The translations under genes and the position numbers were made by a program. A DNA stretch of 64,000 nt from Thiovibrio frasassiensis (GTDB lineage: Bacteria > Desulfobacterota > Desulfobulbia > Desulfobulbales > Desulfurivibrionaceae): NCBI RefSeq assembly GCF_029607905.1, contig NZ_JAPHEH010000001.1, positions 2,137,530 to 2,201,529 on the forward strand, in the 5' to 3' direction. Numbering within the stretch: the first letter of the stretch is position 1; every line of letters begins with the position of its first letter. Of this stretch, positions 16,563-25,122 are shown piece after piece. The notes beneath the pieces are model-generated. The model saw only the letters and a program-made list of their open reading frames with translations. It was not told the DNA's origin and did no database searches.

Positions 16563-16904
16563 CTATTCCCCACTAAGTTGATTTTCTTTTATTAAAATTT
16601 TTTCAACTTCTTCACGTGAAATGATACTTCTATTATAAAGAGCATATGAGTACCCCCCACTTTCAATTTTGAATCCTTTGCTTGTTGCAACACAGCCAAA
16701 TTCTATATCTTGAATGATGTTTGGATAGAAGAAAGAAAATATAGAGTTAAACTCTTCTTGGAGTAGATGCGTCTTCTCCATATCAGAAGAGCACATACCA
16801 GCTCCTTCTGGAGCATCGATTTCGGTTATATACCCATCATGTTTCATTATATTAATAAATAGATCTAAATTAAATTCACCTGAAGATATACGTTTCTTAA
16901 TCAT
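16563..16904 (-). CDS. Cassette-borne hypothetical protein
   Basis: A 113-aa acidic, AT-rich gene of unknown function. The sequence shows a mixed alpha/beta pattern (LDLFINIMKHDGYITEI, then LLQEEFNSIFSFFYP, then VATSKGFKIESGGYSYALYN) and no motif I recognise. Its stop lies 1 base from the 11-bp outer repeat of attC site 1, and its ATG is 17 bases past a GTTAGGC core at 16921-16927 (minus strand). It is the first cassette of the visible array by orientation. Confidence 0.7.
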   Translation of the reverse strand: MIKKRISSGEFNLDLFINIMKHDGYITEIDAPEGAGMCSSDMEKTHLLQEEFNSIFSFFYPNIIQDIEFGCVATSKGFKIESGGYSYALYNRSIISREEVEKILIKENQLSGE

Positions 16905-16920
16905 GAATTTACCTTTTTGC

Positions 16921-16927
16921 GCCTAAC
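16921..16927 (-). other. Recombination core (GTTAGGC) bounding the cassette array
   Basis: The minus strand reads GTTAGGC here, followed by GC, the same as after attC site 1. It marks where the first cassette would have joined an attI or an earlier attC. The next 180 bases towards the P-type ATPase gene are AT-rich and hold no integrase gene and no second arm that I could pair with it, so the upstream partner looks lost or diverged. Confidence 0.6.
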
Positions 16928-17114
16928 ATATTTATTGTCGAGCTAGCGCGATATGAAATTTTCCGTTTGATTCCTAACTCTTAAATCGATCTAATGTGTG
17001 AGGATTTTGCGTATTTTTTCCTTAAATAGCAACATATCCACCCCGTAGGGGGTGTTATCTGTCTACCTGACAATATGGAGCAATACAAGCAATTTATTCT
17101 TTCAAGACGGTTGG

Positions 17115-19838
17115 TTACGGCTGCTTCATTGTTCCCGGACGCCTTTTGGCCAACAGCATGGAGATCGGCACCCCGGCCAGTACCGGGACCACGCTCATCA
17201 TCAGCACCAGCCCCCAGCCTTTAAGCCCCGGGTCGGAAACCTTGAGAATATCGGAGAGGCCGGGGAGGTAGATGGTGGCGACCAGCATTGCGGAACAGAG
17301 CGCTGCCGCGCCCCAGATGAAGGGGTTGCGGGTGATGACGTTGTTGAAAAAGGATGCCCCGTGGTCGCGCATGTTCAGGACATGCCAGATCTGGGCGAAG
17401 GCCAGGGTGAGAAAGGAGACGGTTACCGCCTGTTGGGTATCCATGGCGAGCCAGTTTTGGGCCAGGGCCAGGGCGCCGAGCACGGACAAGGCGATGAGCA
17501 ACCCGTAGGCCAGGACCAGCAGCCAATGGCTTCGGGTCATGATGGGCTCGCTTTTGTTCCGGGGCGGATTGGTCATGATGGTGGGGTTGCTTTCCCCTGC
17601 GGCCAGGGCCAGGGCGGGGAAAACATCGGTGACGATGTTGAGAAAGAGAATCTGCAGGGGCAGGATCGGCAGCGGCAGGATGAAGATGGCGGCCAGGGTG
17701 ACGGCGAACATCTCGCTCAGGTTGCAGGAGAGCAGGTAGAGCACGAATTTGCGGATGTTGTTGAAGATGATCCGCCCCTGCTCGATGGCGTGGACAATGG
17801 TGCCGAAGGCGTCGTCTTTCAGGATCATGTCGGCTGCTTCCCGCGCCACCTCGGTGCCGTGCTTGCCCATGGCGATGCCGATGTCCGCTTTTTTGAGGGC
17901 CGGGGCGTCGTTGACCCCGTCGCCGGTCATGGCGACGATGGCCCCGGCCTGCTGGTGCACCTCGATGAGATCGAGCTTCTGCTGGGGGCTGACCCTGGCA
18001 AACAGCGGGGTGGCCAGGATGCGGGACTTCTCCATGGCGGTGAGATGGGGCACGTGCTTGAGTTCCTTGCCGATCATCACCGGGGCGTCGTCTTGCTCGG
18101 TCAGGCCCACCGCCTTGCCGATGATTCTTGCGGTGACCGGTTGATCCCCGGTGACCATCACCACCCTGATCCCGGCCTGGCGGCAGAGGGCGAGCGCTTC
18201 CTTGACATCGGCGCGCGGCGGGTCGAGAAAGCCGGCCAGGCCGACGAGCTGCAGGTTTTCATAGGGGTTGGCTGCAACGTTTTGCGTCCTGCCGCTGGCC
18301 AGGGCCAGCACCCGGAGCCCTTGGCTGGCGAGGGCTTCGTTGCGCCGCAACCATTCGTCCTTGGCCGCGGCGGTGAATGGGGCCGCTTTCCCATCCTCCA
18401 TGACAGTAGTGCATACCTCCAGCACCGCTTCCGGCGACCCTTTTACCGCCACCAAAAATCCATCCTCTTGGCGGTGCAGGGTGGCCATCATCATGGCCGT
18501 GGGGTCAAAGGCCTCTTCCCGTGCTTCGGGCATTTGGGCCAGCAGTTCGGGCAGGTGCAGGCCACCCTTGGCCGCGCCTTCCAGCAGCGCCACCTCCAAA
18601 GGATCGCCCACCGGCTTGCCGGATTGACTGTTGCGGCTCAGCGAGGCGTTGTTGCACAAGGCGCCGATCATCAGTCCGGCGCGGAGTTGGGGATGGGTTT
18701 CCGGCGTAAGCGGGATGAGGCCCAACAGGAAAGGGGTGGCAGGGTCCTGGGGCACCGTGACTCTCCCATCGGGGAGAAAAAGGGTGGTGAGGGTCAGCTT
18801 GTTTTCCGTGAGGGTGCCGGTCTTGTCCGTGCAGATGATGCTGGTGGCGCCCAGGGTTTCCACGGCGGAAAGCTCCTTGATCAGGGCATTGTGGCGGGCC
18901 ATGCGCCAAACGCCTCGGGCCAGGGCGATGGTGGCCACGATGGGCAGCCCCTCGGGGATGGAGGCCACGGCCAGGGCGATGGCGGTTTCGATCATCAGAA
19001 ACACGTCCTTGCCGGTGAGGATGCCGGAGAGGGCCACGAGAAAACCGATCCCCAGGCTGGCCCAGACCAGCCAGTGGCCCAGTTGGTTGAGCCGTTTTTC
19101 CAGGGGGGTGGTCTCGTCCTCGGTTTCGGCAACGAGTTGCGAAATGGTGCCCAATTCGGTGTGCATGCCGGTGCCGACCACCACCCCCTCGCCGGAGCCG
19201 CGGCTGAGGGCGGTGCCCTTGAAGAGCATGTTGCTCCGCTCGGCCAGCGGGGTGTCGGGCGGCAGCTCCAGGGGGTTCTTGGTCACCGGCAGGGATTCGC
19301 CGGTGAGTACCGATTCGTCCGCCTCCAGTTTGGAGCTGGTGATGATCCGCAGATCAGCGGTGATGACATCGCCGACTTCGAGAAGGACAATGTCTCCGGG
19401 CAGCAGTTGCTCGGCGGAGATCTCCTGGGCCTGGCCGTCGCGCCGCACCCTACAGTGTACCCGCCCGAGCTGGCGCAGCGCCTCCACCGAACGCACCCCC
19501 TTGATCTCGGTGACAAAGCCGATGACGGCGTTGATGACGATGACCATACCAATGGCAATGCCTTCCACATGCTCGCCAAAGGCGAAAGAGAGCAGGGCGG
19601 CAGCCACCAGGAAGACGACGATGAGATTCTTGAATTGATTGACCCAGATATCCCAAGCGCTGACGGTTTTGGTCTTGCGCAGCAGATTGGGGTCGTAGCG
19701 CTTTCGGAGTTGGGGGATTTCGCTCTGTGTCAGCCCCGACTCGGGGGAGACCCGCAGTTCGCGAATGATCTCCTCCCAGGGTTGCGCCCAGGGGGTTTGC
19801 GGAAAAAATGGGGCTGGGGCTTTGCTTAAATGGGGCAC
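17115..19838 (-). CDS. Cation-transporting P-type ATPase, SERCA-like (P2A) calcium pump
   Basis: A 907-aa inner-membrane pump. Order of features: N-terminal cation-ATPase domain (1-60), helices M1-M2 (about 70-110), actuator domain with TGES (179-182), M3-M4 with PEGLP (295-299), phosphorylation site DKTGT with Asp338, nucleotide domain with KGSPE (466-470), TGD (563-565) and GDGVNDAP (639-646), then M5-M10. The ion-site residues of SERCA are kept: Glu296 in M4, Asn706 and Glu709 in M5, and Asn734, Thr737, Asp738 in M6. This argues for calcium transport with both sites present. Other cations (for example manganese) are possible. It lies beside the cassette array but has core-like composition. 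Confidence 0.92.
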   Translation of the reverse strand: MPHLSKAPAPFFPQTPWAQPWEEIIRELRVSPESGLTQSEIPQLRKRYDPNLLRKTKTVSAWDIWVNQFKNLIVVFLVAAALLSFAFGEHVEGIAIGMVIVINAVIGFVTEIKGVRSVEALRQLGRVHCRVRRDGQAQEISAEQLLPGDIVLLEVGDVITADLRIITSSKLEADESVLTGESLPVTKNPLELPPDTPLAERSNMLFKGTALSRGSGEGVVVGTGMHTELGTISQLVAETEDETTPLEKRLNQLGHWLVWASLGIGFLVALSGILTGKDVFLMIETAIALAVASIPEGLPIVATIALARGVWRMARHNALIKELSAVETLGATSIICTDKTGTLTENKLTLTTLFLPDGRVTVPQDPATPFLLGLIPLTPETHPQLRAGLMIGALCNNASLSRNSQSGKPVGDPLEVALLEGAAKGGLHLPELLAQMPEAREEAFDPTAMMMATLHRQEDGFLVAVKGSPEAVLEVCTTVMEDGKAAPFTAAAKDEWLRRNEALASQGLRVLALASGRTQNVAANPYENLQLVGLAGFLDPPRADVKEALALCRQAGIRVVMVTGDQPVTARIIGKAVGLTEQDDAPVMIGKELKHVPHLTAMEKSRILATPLFARVSPQQKLDLIEVHQQAGAIVAMTGDGVNDAPALKKADIGIAMGKHGTEVAREAADMILKDDAFGTIVHAIEQGRIIFNNIRKFVLYLLSCNLSEMFAVTLAAIFILPLPILPLQILFLNIVTDVFPALALAAGESNPTIMTNPPRNKSEPIMTRSHWLLVLAYGLLIALSVLGALALAQNWLAMDTQQAVTVSFLTLAFAQIWHVLNMRDHGASFFNNVITRNPFIWGAAALCSAMLVATIYLPGLSDILKVSDPGLKGWGLVLMMSVVPVLAGVPISMLLAKRRPGTMKQP

Positions 19839-19898
19839 GGTCCGTCCTTTCTGTGCTGGGGAAGCGGGAAACCCTGATTGGGCAAAACCAGGGAAGGG

Positions 19899-22103
19899 TT
19901 AGCGGAACAGCCCCTTGATCCCTTCCTTCAACGGATCGGTAACGCGGGTCTTGATCCCCTGCTGCACGCTTTCCCCGACCAGGGCATTGAAGTCGAGGGT
20001 TACCTTGGTTGCCCCCATTGGCCCGGCGATGCGCACCGGCACCGTCAACCCTTTGAGGGACACCAGCTCTTTCCCCCCCTGCCCCTCCAGGCTGGCCACC
20101 ACCGTGGCCCGGACAAGATAATTGACCATATCCGCGCCGATATCGATATCGCCGTTGCCGGAGAGGCGCAGCAGGGGAGACTTGGCCGCCAGATCCTTGT
20201 TATGGGCCACGCCCTGTTTGATATCGAAGCTGGCGGTAAGCTCGGAGAAATCAGTTTTTTCCTGCATGTCGGCAGCCTGGGTTTTTTCTCCGGTCAATTT
20301 CCCGAGCATAACCTTGGCCTCCCGCAATTTGCCTGCGATATTGAACCCTTTCACCGCCCCGTCGCGGAGATTGAGGTTGCCCTTGCCCTGCATGGATTTT
20401 TTCATCTCCCCGACGGTACCTCCCGCCGCCCGCAGATCAAAATTCAGGCTGCCTCTGCCCTCAAGAATGTCCTTGTCCAAGCCATCCTGCAGCAACGGGC
20501 CGATGTTTACCCCGCTGATGGTCTGCTGCGCAATGATCCTTGGCCCCTCGGCCTGCAGCGAGATGGAGCCGTTCATCGTTCCCCCATAGAGCTCGGCCGC
20601 AAGGGGCTTGACATCCAACTGCCCCGAGCCTGCCTTGAAATCCAGGCGCAGATTGCTGGTCTTGAGGTTGTAGAGCTTGAGGGAGCCGATCCGCACCTTG
20701 CCGCCGGCGTTGAGGGTTTTCAAGATGTTGAAATCGAGGGGCTTCTCCGCTTGCTCTTCGCTTTTTTTCGATTTTTTGGGCAGATAACGGTCGGCGTCGA
20801 TCCGGTCGATGTCAAGGTCCAGGGTGAGGTGCGGTTTGCTGAAGGGAATGGCCCCAGCTCGTAGCTTGATCGTGCTCTCGTCAAGAAGCGAGGTCAGGTT
20901 CAGGGCCACACTCTCGCGCTTGAGGTCGAGTTGGGCCGAGCCGTTGATATCGAGCTTGAGAGCGCCGGCAAGCATCTTCTTATTGCTCGCCGTCAGGTTG
21001 CCTTTCAGATTGGCGAGGGCAAACTGCTTGTCATCGAGACTGCCGCTCAGCTGCGAGGTGAGTTGCCCCTGGTATTTGCCTTCTGGCTGTTTGCCGTTCA
21101 GTTCGACGGTGAGCTTGCTCGCCTTGAACGACTGGCGGTCGCCGGCCAGGGAAGGGATGCGCGCCGTCAGATTCAGTGCACTCTTGCCACCCTCGCTTGG
21201 CTCTATCTTTGCCACCAGAGCGATGGCGTCGCTGGCGATCTTGTTTGCCAGCCACTGGAATCTGGGCACGGTGAGTGTGCAATCGATATCGTCCGTGCCC
21301 TTTTTTCCGGCCACGGCCAGGGAGAGATTCTCCACCAGGAGCGTGTCGGCGGTCCGGTCCAGCTCCAGGTCGCCCTTGAGTCCGGCGGTGAGCTTGCTTA
21401 TCCCGGCCGCTTCGCCGGTGATTGCTAGATTCAGGCCTTTGACCCCATAGTGCTTGGCCTCAAGGTCGAAGGTCAACCCGGTGCTCAGATGGATCTGGGC
21501 GTCGATCTGCGGGGTCTCGCTTTTGAGGCTGAACTCGGCGACCGCCTCGGTGGGGATGGTATTGGCGAGGCGGCCGGTCTTGAGGTTGATCTCGCTTGCG
21601 CTGAACTGGCGACCCGCCATTTTGTCGTGGTAGGAAAGGGTGCTCTTCTCGACCAGGACGCTTTTGATGTCGAAGCTGAGCTGCTTGCTGTCCTCTTCCG
21701 CTTCCTTTTTGAGCAGATCGTCGAAATTGGTGGCGCCGTTCTTGAACCGGACCAGATTGGCGCGTAACCCTTCAATCCGCACCTGATCGACGACCAGCTC
21801 CTGCTTGAGCAGCGGCCACCAGGAGAGGTATAAGCGGGCGCTTTCCACGGACGCGAATTCCTTGTCGCCCCGGAATTCGCTGAGCGTTGCCTGGCCCAGA
21901 TCCAGCCCCAGCTTGGGGAAAAAAGCGAGCTTGATATCCCCGGCCAGGGAGAGGTTGCGCTGTTTCTGCTCCTTGACCATCTGCACGATCTGCGGCTTGT
22001 AATCGTTGGGATTGAGCAGCAGGGAGGCAATCACAATCAGCAGGATACAGAGGGTTGCCGTGCCGGCAAGCGCTGCAAGGAGGTATTTGAGATACTTGTT
22101 CAT
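19899..22103 (-). CDS. AsmA family protein
   Basis: A 734-aa envelope protein with an N-terminal membrane anchor (about residues 6-30, LLAALAGTATLCILLIVIAS) and a long beta-rich periplasmic part. The AsmA start LLNPNDYKPQIVQMVKEQ and the C-terminal AsmA block (TASFDIKQGVAHNKDLAAKS, then LRLSGNGDIDIGADMVNYLV) are clear. Relatives (AsmA/TamB/YhdP) are thought to carry phospholipids between inner and outer membranes. It lies 60 bases upstream of the P-type ATPase gene on the same strand. A 335-base gap with a strong palindrome separates it from valS. Confidence 0.9.
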   Translation of the reverse strand: MNKYLKYLLAALAGTATLCILLIVIASLLLNPNDYKPQIVQMVKEQKQRNLSLAGDIKLAFFPKLGLDLGQATLSEFRGDKEFASVESARLYLSWWPLLKQELVVDQVRIEGLRANLVRFKNGATNFDDLLKKEAEEDSKQLSFDIKSVLVEKSTLSYHDKMAGRQFSASEINLKTGRLANTIPTEAVAEFSLKSETPQIDAQIHLSTGLTFDLEAKHYGVKGLNLAITGEAAGISKLTAGLKGDLELDRTADTLLVENLSLAVAGKKGTDDIDCTLTVPRFQWLANKIASDAIALVAKIEPSEGGKSALNLTARIPSLAGDRQSFKASKLTVELNGKQPEGKYQGQLTSQLSGSLDDKQFALANLKGNLTASNKKMLAGALKLDINGSAQLDLKRESVALNLTSLLDESTIKLRAGAIPFSKPHLTLDLDIDRIDADRYLPKKSKKSEEQAEKPLDFNILKTLNAGGKVRIGSLKLYNLKTSNLRLDFKAGSGQLDVKPLAAELYGGTMNGSISLQAEGPRIIAQQTISGVNIGPLLQDGLDKDILEGRGSLNFDLRAAGGTVGEMKKSMQGKGNLNLRDGAVKGFNIAGKLREAKVMLGKLTGEKTQAADMQEKTDFSELTASFDIKQGVAHNKDLAAKSPLLRLSGNGDIDIGADMVNYLVRATVVASLEGQGGKELVSLKGLTVPVRIAGPMGATKVTLDFNALVGESVQQGIKTRVTDPLKEGIKGLFR

Positions 22104-22437
22104 GGGGTGCGCCTCTTATTGAGGAGAAAGGTCAAGGAAAGGTAACGCGGCGGCAGCAGCCAAGTGCCCGCCTTGTCAACGCATGGAAGGGGACGGGATT
22201 TCCACTGCTTGCGATCGTGGGAGATAGGATTAGGGTAGGGAAAAGAAAAAGAAAAGTAAACCGGAATTTCGCCCGTTTTCCGGCAGGAAAGCAAGGCATC
22301 TGCCGGAAAACGGGGATGTTTCCGAGGTTGCCGGGCAGCCCCGGCCGTGCGGAGGCAAGAGCGGTGCTCCTGGCATGGCCCGGGACCTCCGGCAGGGGTG
22401 GGTCCTGTCGGATGGGTGCAAAAACAAGGGGAGAAAT
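22104..22437 (-). other. Intergenic gap valS-asmA
   Basis: No gene is supported here. The gap holds the asmA-type gene's 5' region and one strong inverted repeat at 22272-22314; no T-tract follows it on either strand. Confidence 0.5.
22272..22314. repeat. 15-bp perfect inverted repeat
   Basis: CCCGTTTTCCGGCAG (22272-22286) and its exact complement CTGCCGGAAAACGGG (22300-22314) flank a 13-base loop. On the minus strand it lies 123 bases after the valS stop. The lack of a U-tract argues against a simple intrinsic terminator; it could be a terminator variant, an RNA-stabilising hairpin or a REP-like dispersed repeat. Confidence 0.7.
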
Positions 22438-25119
22438 CTAGCGCAGCTCGGCCAGCCGCTCCATGCCCGCTTTGATCTTCTCCAGCTTGGCCTGCATTTC
22501 CCCGACCTTCTCCCGCTCCTTGGCCTTCACTTCTTCCGGGGCGTTGGCCATGAACTTTTCGTTGCTCAGCTTGCCCTGGCAGCGGGCCAGTTCGGCTTCG
22601 GTCTTGTCCTGATCCTTCTTGAGCTTGGCCTGTTCCTTGTCCACATCCACCAATCCGGCCAGCGGCACGAAGATCTCGATGTCGGAATAGAGATAGGAGG
22701 CCGCGCCCTTGGGGCGGGTGCCTTCCTTCTGCACGGCCATGGTGGAGGTGCGGGTCAGGGTCTTGAGGGAAGAGGCAAGGGAGGTCAGCCCCGCGTGTTT
22801 GCGCTCGTCGTGGCAGACGATCTGCACCTCGATCTCGGCGGAGGGGTGGATCATGGCCTCGCTGCGGATGTTGCGGATCCCGCCGACAATCCCCATGAAG
22901 AGCGCGGCCAGCTCGGCGGCTTCATCATCATCCCAGGCCGGGTTCGGTGCGGGGAAGGGTTCGACCATGATGCTGGTGCGCTCTCCGGGCAGCACATGCC
23001 AGATCTCCTCGGTGACAAAGGGAGTGATCGGGTGCAGGAGCTTGAGCGTGTTTTCCAGCACCGCCAGGAGCACCGCCTGGGACTGCGCTTTGGCTATGGC
23101 GTTGTCGCCGTAGAGATCGGACTTGATCCACTCCAGGTACCAGTCGCAGAACTCGCTCCAGACAAACTGGTAGATGGAGGAGGCCGCATCGTTGAAGCGG
23201 TAGTCGTCCAGGGCCTGACGCACCTCGGTGATCGCCTGGTTGAGCCGGTGCAGGATCCAGCGGTGGGCCAGGGGCAGGGTGGACGGGTCGATATCCTTGC
23301 TGATCGCGGGATCGCAGGTATTGATGTGCATGAGGGCAAAGCGGGAGGCGTTCCAGATCTTGTTGATGAAGTGGCGGTACCCCTCGATGCGTTCCTCGGC
23401 GAGTTTGATTTCGCGGCCCTGGGCGGCAAAGGCGGTGAGGGTGAAGCGCAGGGCATCGGTGCCATACTCATCCATGACCACCAGCGGGTCGATGACGTTG
23501 CCCGTGGATTTGCTCATCTTCTTGCCGTGCTTGTCGCGGACCAGGGCGTGGAGATAGACGTCCTTAAACGGCACCTCCTCCATGATGTGGATGCCCATCA
23601 TCATCATCCGGGCCACCCAGAAGAAAAGGATATCGAAAGAGGTGATCAGCACCGAGGTTGGGTAGAAGAACTTCAGCTCTTTGGTGTTCTCGGGCCAGCC
23701 CAGGGTGGAAAAGGGCCAGAGGGCCGAGCTAAACCAGGTGTCCAGCACGTCGGTTTCCTGGGTGAGTTTGCTGGAGCCGCATTTATCGCAAGCGGCCGGG
23801 GCATGCTCCTCAACCATGAGCTGGCCGCAGTCGTCGCAGGTCCAGGCCGGGATCTGATGTCCCCACCAGATCTGGCGGGAGATGCACCAGTCGCGGATGT
23901 TGTCCATCCAGGCGTAGAAGGTGTTGTACCAGGTCTTGGGGTGGATGTTGATCCGCCCGTCCCGTACCGCGGCCACGGCCTTGTCGGCCAGGGGCCGAAC
24001 GGAGACGAACCACTGCAATGAGGTGGCGGGCTCGACCACGGTTTTGCAGCGGTAGCACTGGCCCACCGCATGCTCGTAATCCTCGATTTTTTCCAGGAAC
24101 CCCTGCTCTTCGAGGTCGGCGACGATCTGCTTCCTGCAGGCGAAACGGTCCAGCCCGGCATAGGGGCCGGCGGCCTGGTTCATGATCCCGGAGTCGTCCA
24201 TGGTCTTGATGCGTTCGAGATTATGGCGCAAGCCGATCTCGTAGTCGTTGCGGTCATGGGCCGGGGTGACCTTGAGCGCGCCGGTGCCGAATTCCCGCTG
24301 CACGTGGTGGTCATACACCACCGGAATGGTGCGGTCGGTTAGGGGCAGTTTGATGCCGATCTCTTTCAGGTGTTTGTATCGCTCATCGTCGGGGTGCACT
24401 GCTACGGCGGTGTCGCCCAGCATGGTCTCGGGCCGGGTGGTGGCGACCACCACGTGCCCCGAGCCGTCGGCATAGGGGTAGCGGATGTGGTAGAGCTTGC
24501 CCGCCTTGTCCTCATGCTCCACCTCATCGTCGGAGAGGGCGGTGTGGCAGCGGGGGCACCAGTTGACGATGTAGTCGCCTTTGTAGATCAACCCTTCCTT
24601 GTAGAGGCGGACAAAAACGGTGCGCACCGCCTTGGACAACCCCTCGTCCATGGTGAAGCGTTCCCGGTCCCAGTCGCAGGAGCAGCCCAGATGCTTGAGC
24701 TGGTTGATGATGGTGCCGCCTTTTTCCTCGCGCCATTGCCAGACCCGCTCGATGAACTTCTCGCGGCCGAAATCGTGGCGGGTTTTTCCCTCGTTGGCAA
24801 GCTGCCGCTCCACCACGTTCTGGGTGGCGATGCCGGCGTGGTCGGTGCCCGGCACCCAAAGAGTGTTGTAGCCGCACATCCGCTTGTAGCGGACCAGGAC
24901 ATCCTGCATGGTGTTGTTCAGGGCGTGTCCCACATGGAGCACGCCGGTGACATTGGGCGGCGGGATGACGATGGAAAAAGAGGGCTTCCCTTCGTCCATG
25001 GTGGCCTGAAAGTTTTTCTGCTCAAGCCATTTCCGGTACCAGCGGGCCTCGACTTCTTTGAATTCGTATCCCTTGGCCAGTTCATGTTCGGCGGGTTGGA
25101 CGGAAGCGTTTTCGCTCAT
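22438..25119 (-). CDS. valS: Valyl-tRNA synthetase
   Basis: Class I aminoacyl-tRNA synthetase that charges tRNA-Val and edits misactivated threonine. The 893-aa protein has the HIGH-type signature PPPNVTGVLHVGHALN (HVGH at 62-65), an editing domain (about 200-350, with TTRPETMLGDTAVAVHP), zinc-ribbon-like Cys clusters (CYRCKT, CDDCGQL, CDKCGSS), KMSKS at 534-538 and a C-terminal coiled coil (from about residue 825) that binds tRNA. Full length. The downstream dGTPase-like gene upstream on this strand ends 3 bases before its start, so they are likely cotranscribed. Confidence 0.98.
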   Translation of the reverse strand: MSENASVQPAEHELAKGYEFKEVEARWYRKWLEQKNFQATMDEGKPSFSIVIPPPNVTGVLHVGHALNNTMQDVLVRYKRMCGYNTLWVPGTDHAGIATQNVVERQLANEGKTRHDFGREKFIERVWQWREEKGGTIINQLKHLGCSCDWDRERFTMDEGLSKAVRTVFVRLYKEGLIYKGDYIVNWCPRCHTALSDDEVEHEDKAGKLYHIRYPYADGSGHVVVATTRPETMLGDTAVAVHPDDERYKHLKEIGIKLPLTDRTIPVVYDHHVQREFGTGALKVTPAHDRNDYEIGLRHNLERIKTMDDSGIMNQAAGPYAGLDRFACRKQIVADLEEQGFLEKIEDYEHAVGQCYRCKTVVEPATSLQWFVSVRPLADKAVAAVRDGRINIHPKTWYNTFYAWMDNIRDWCISRQIWWGHQIPAWTCDDCGQLMVEEHAPAACDKCGSSKLTQETDVLDTWFSSALWPFSTLGWPENTKELKFFYPTSVLITSFDILFFWVARMMMMGIHIMEEVPFKDVYLHALVRDKHGKKMSKSTGNVIDPLVVMDEYGTDALRFTLTAFAAQGREIKLAEERIEGYRHFINKIWNASRFALMHINTCDPAISKDIDPSTLPLAHRWILHRLNQAITEVRQALDDYRFNDAASSIYQFVWSEFCDWYLEWIKSDLYGDNAIAKAQSQAVLLAVLENTLKLLHPITPFVTEEIWHVLPGERTSIMVEPFPAPNPAWDDDEAAELAALFMGIVGGIRNIRSEAMIHPSAEIEVQIVCHDERKHAGLTSLASSLKTLTRTSTMAVQKEGTRPKGAASYLYSDIEIFVPLAGLVDVDKEQAKLKKDQDKTEAELARCQGKLSNEKFMANAPEEVKAKEREKVGEMQAKLEKIKAGMERLAELR

Positions 25120-25122
25120 CGG

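Noticed and set aside
17038-17056. CACCCC-GGGGTG hairpin between the ATPase gene and the cassette array as a terminator
   Set aside because: Stem of only six pairs and no T-tract on either strand.
17052-19829. Very long plus-strand open frame opposite the P-type ATPase gene
   Set aside because: Its translation is low-complexity (Gly, His, Gln-rich) without any domain, whereas the minus strand encodes a full P-type ATPase with every motif; it is an antisense by-product of GC-rich coding.
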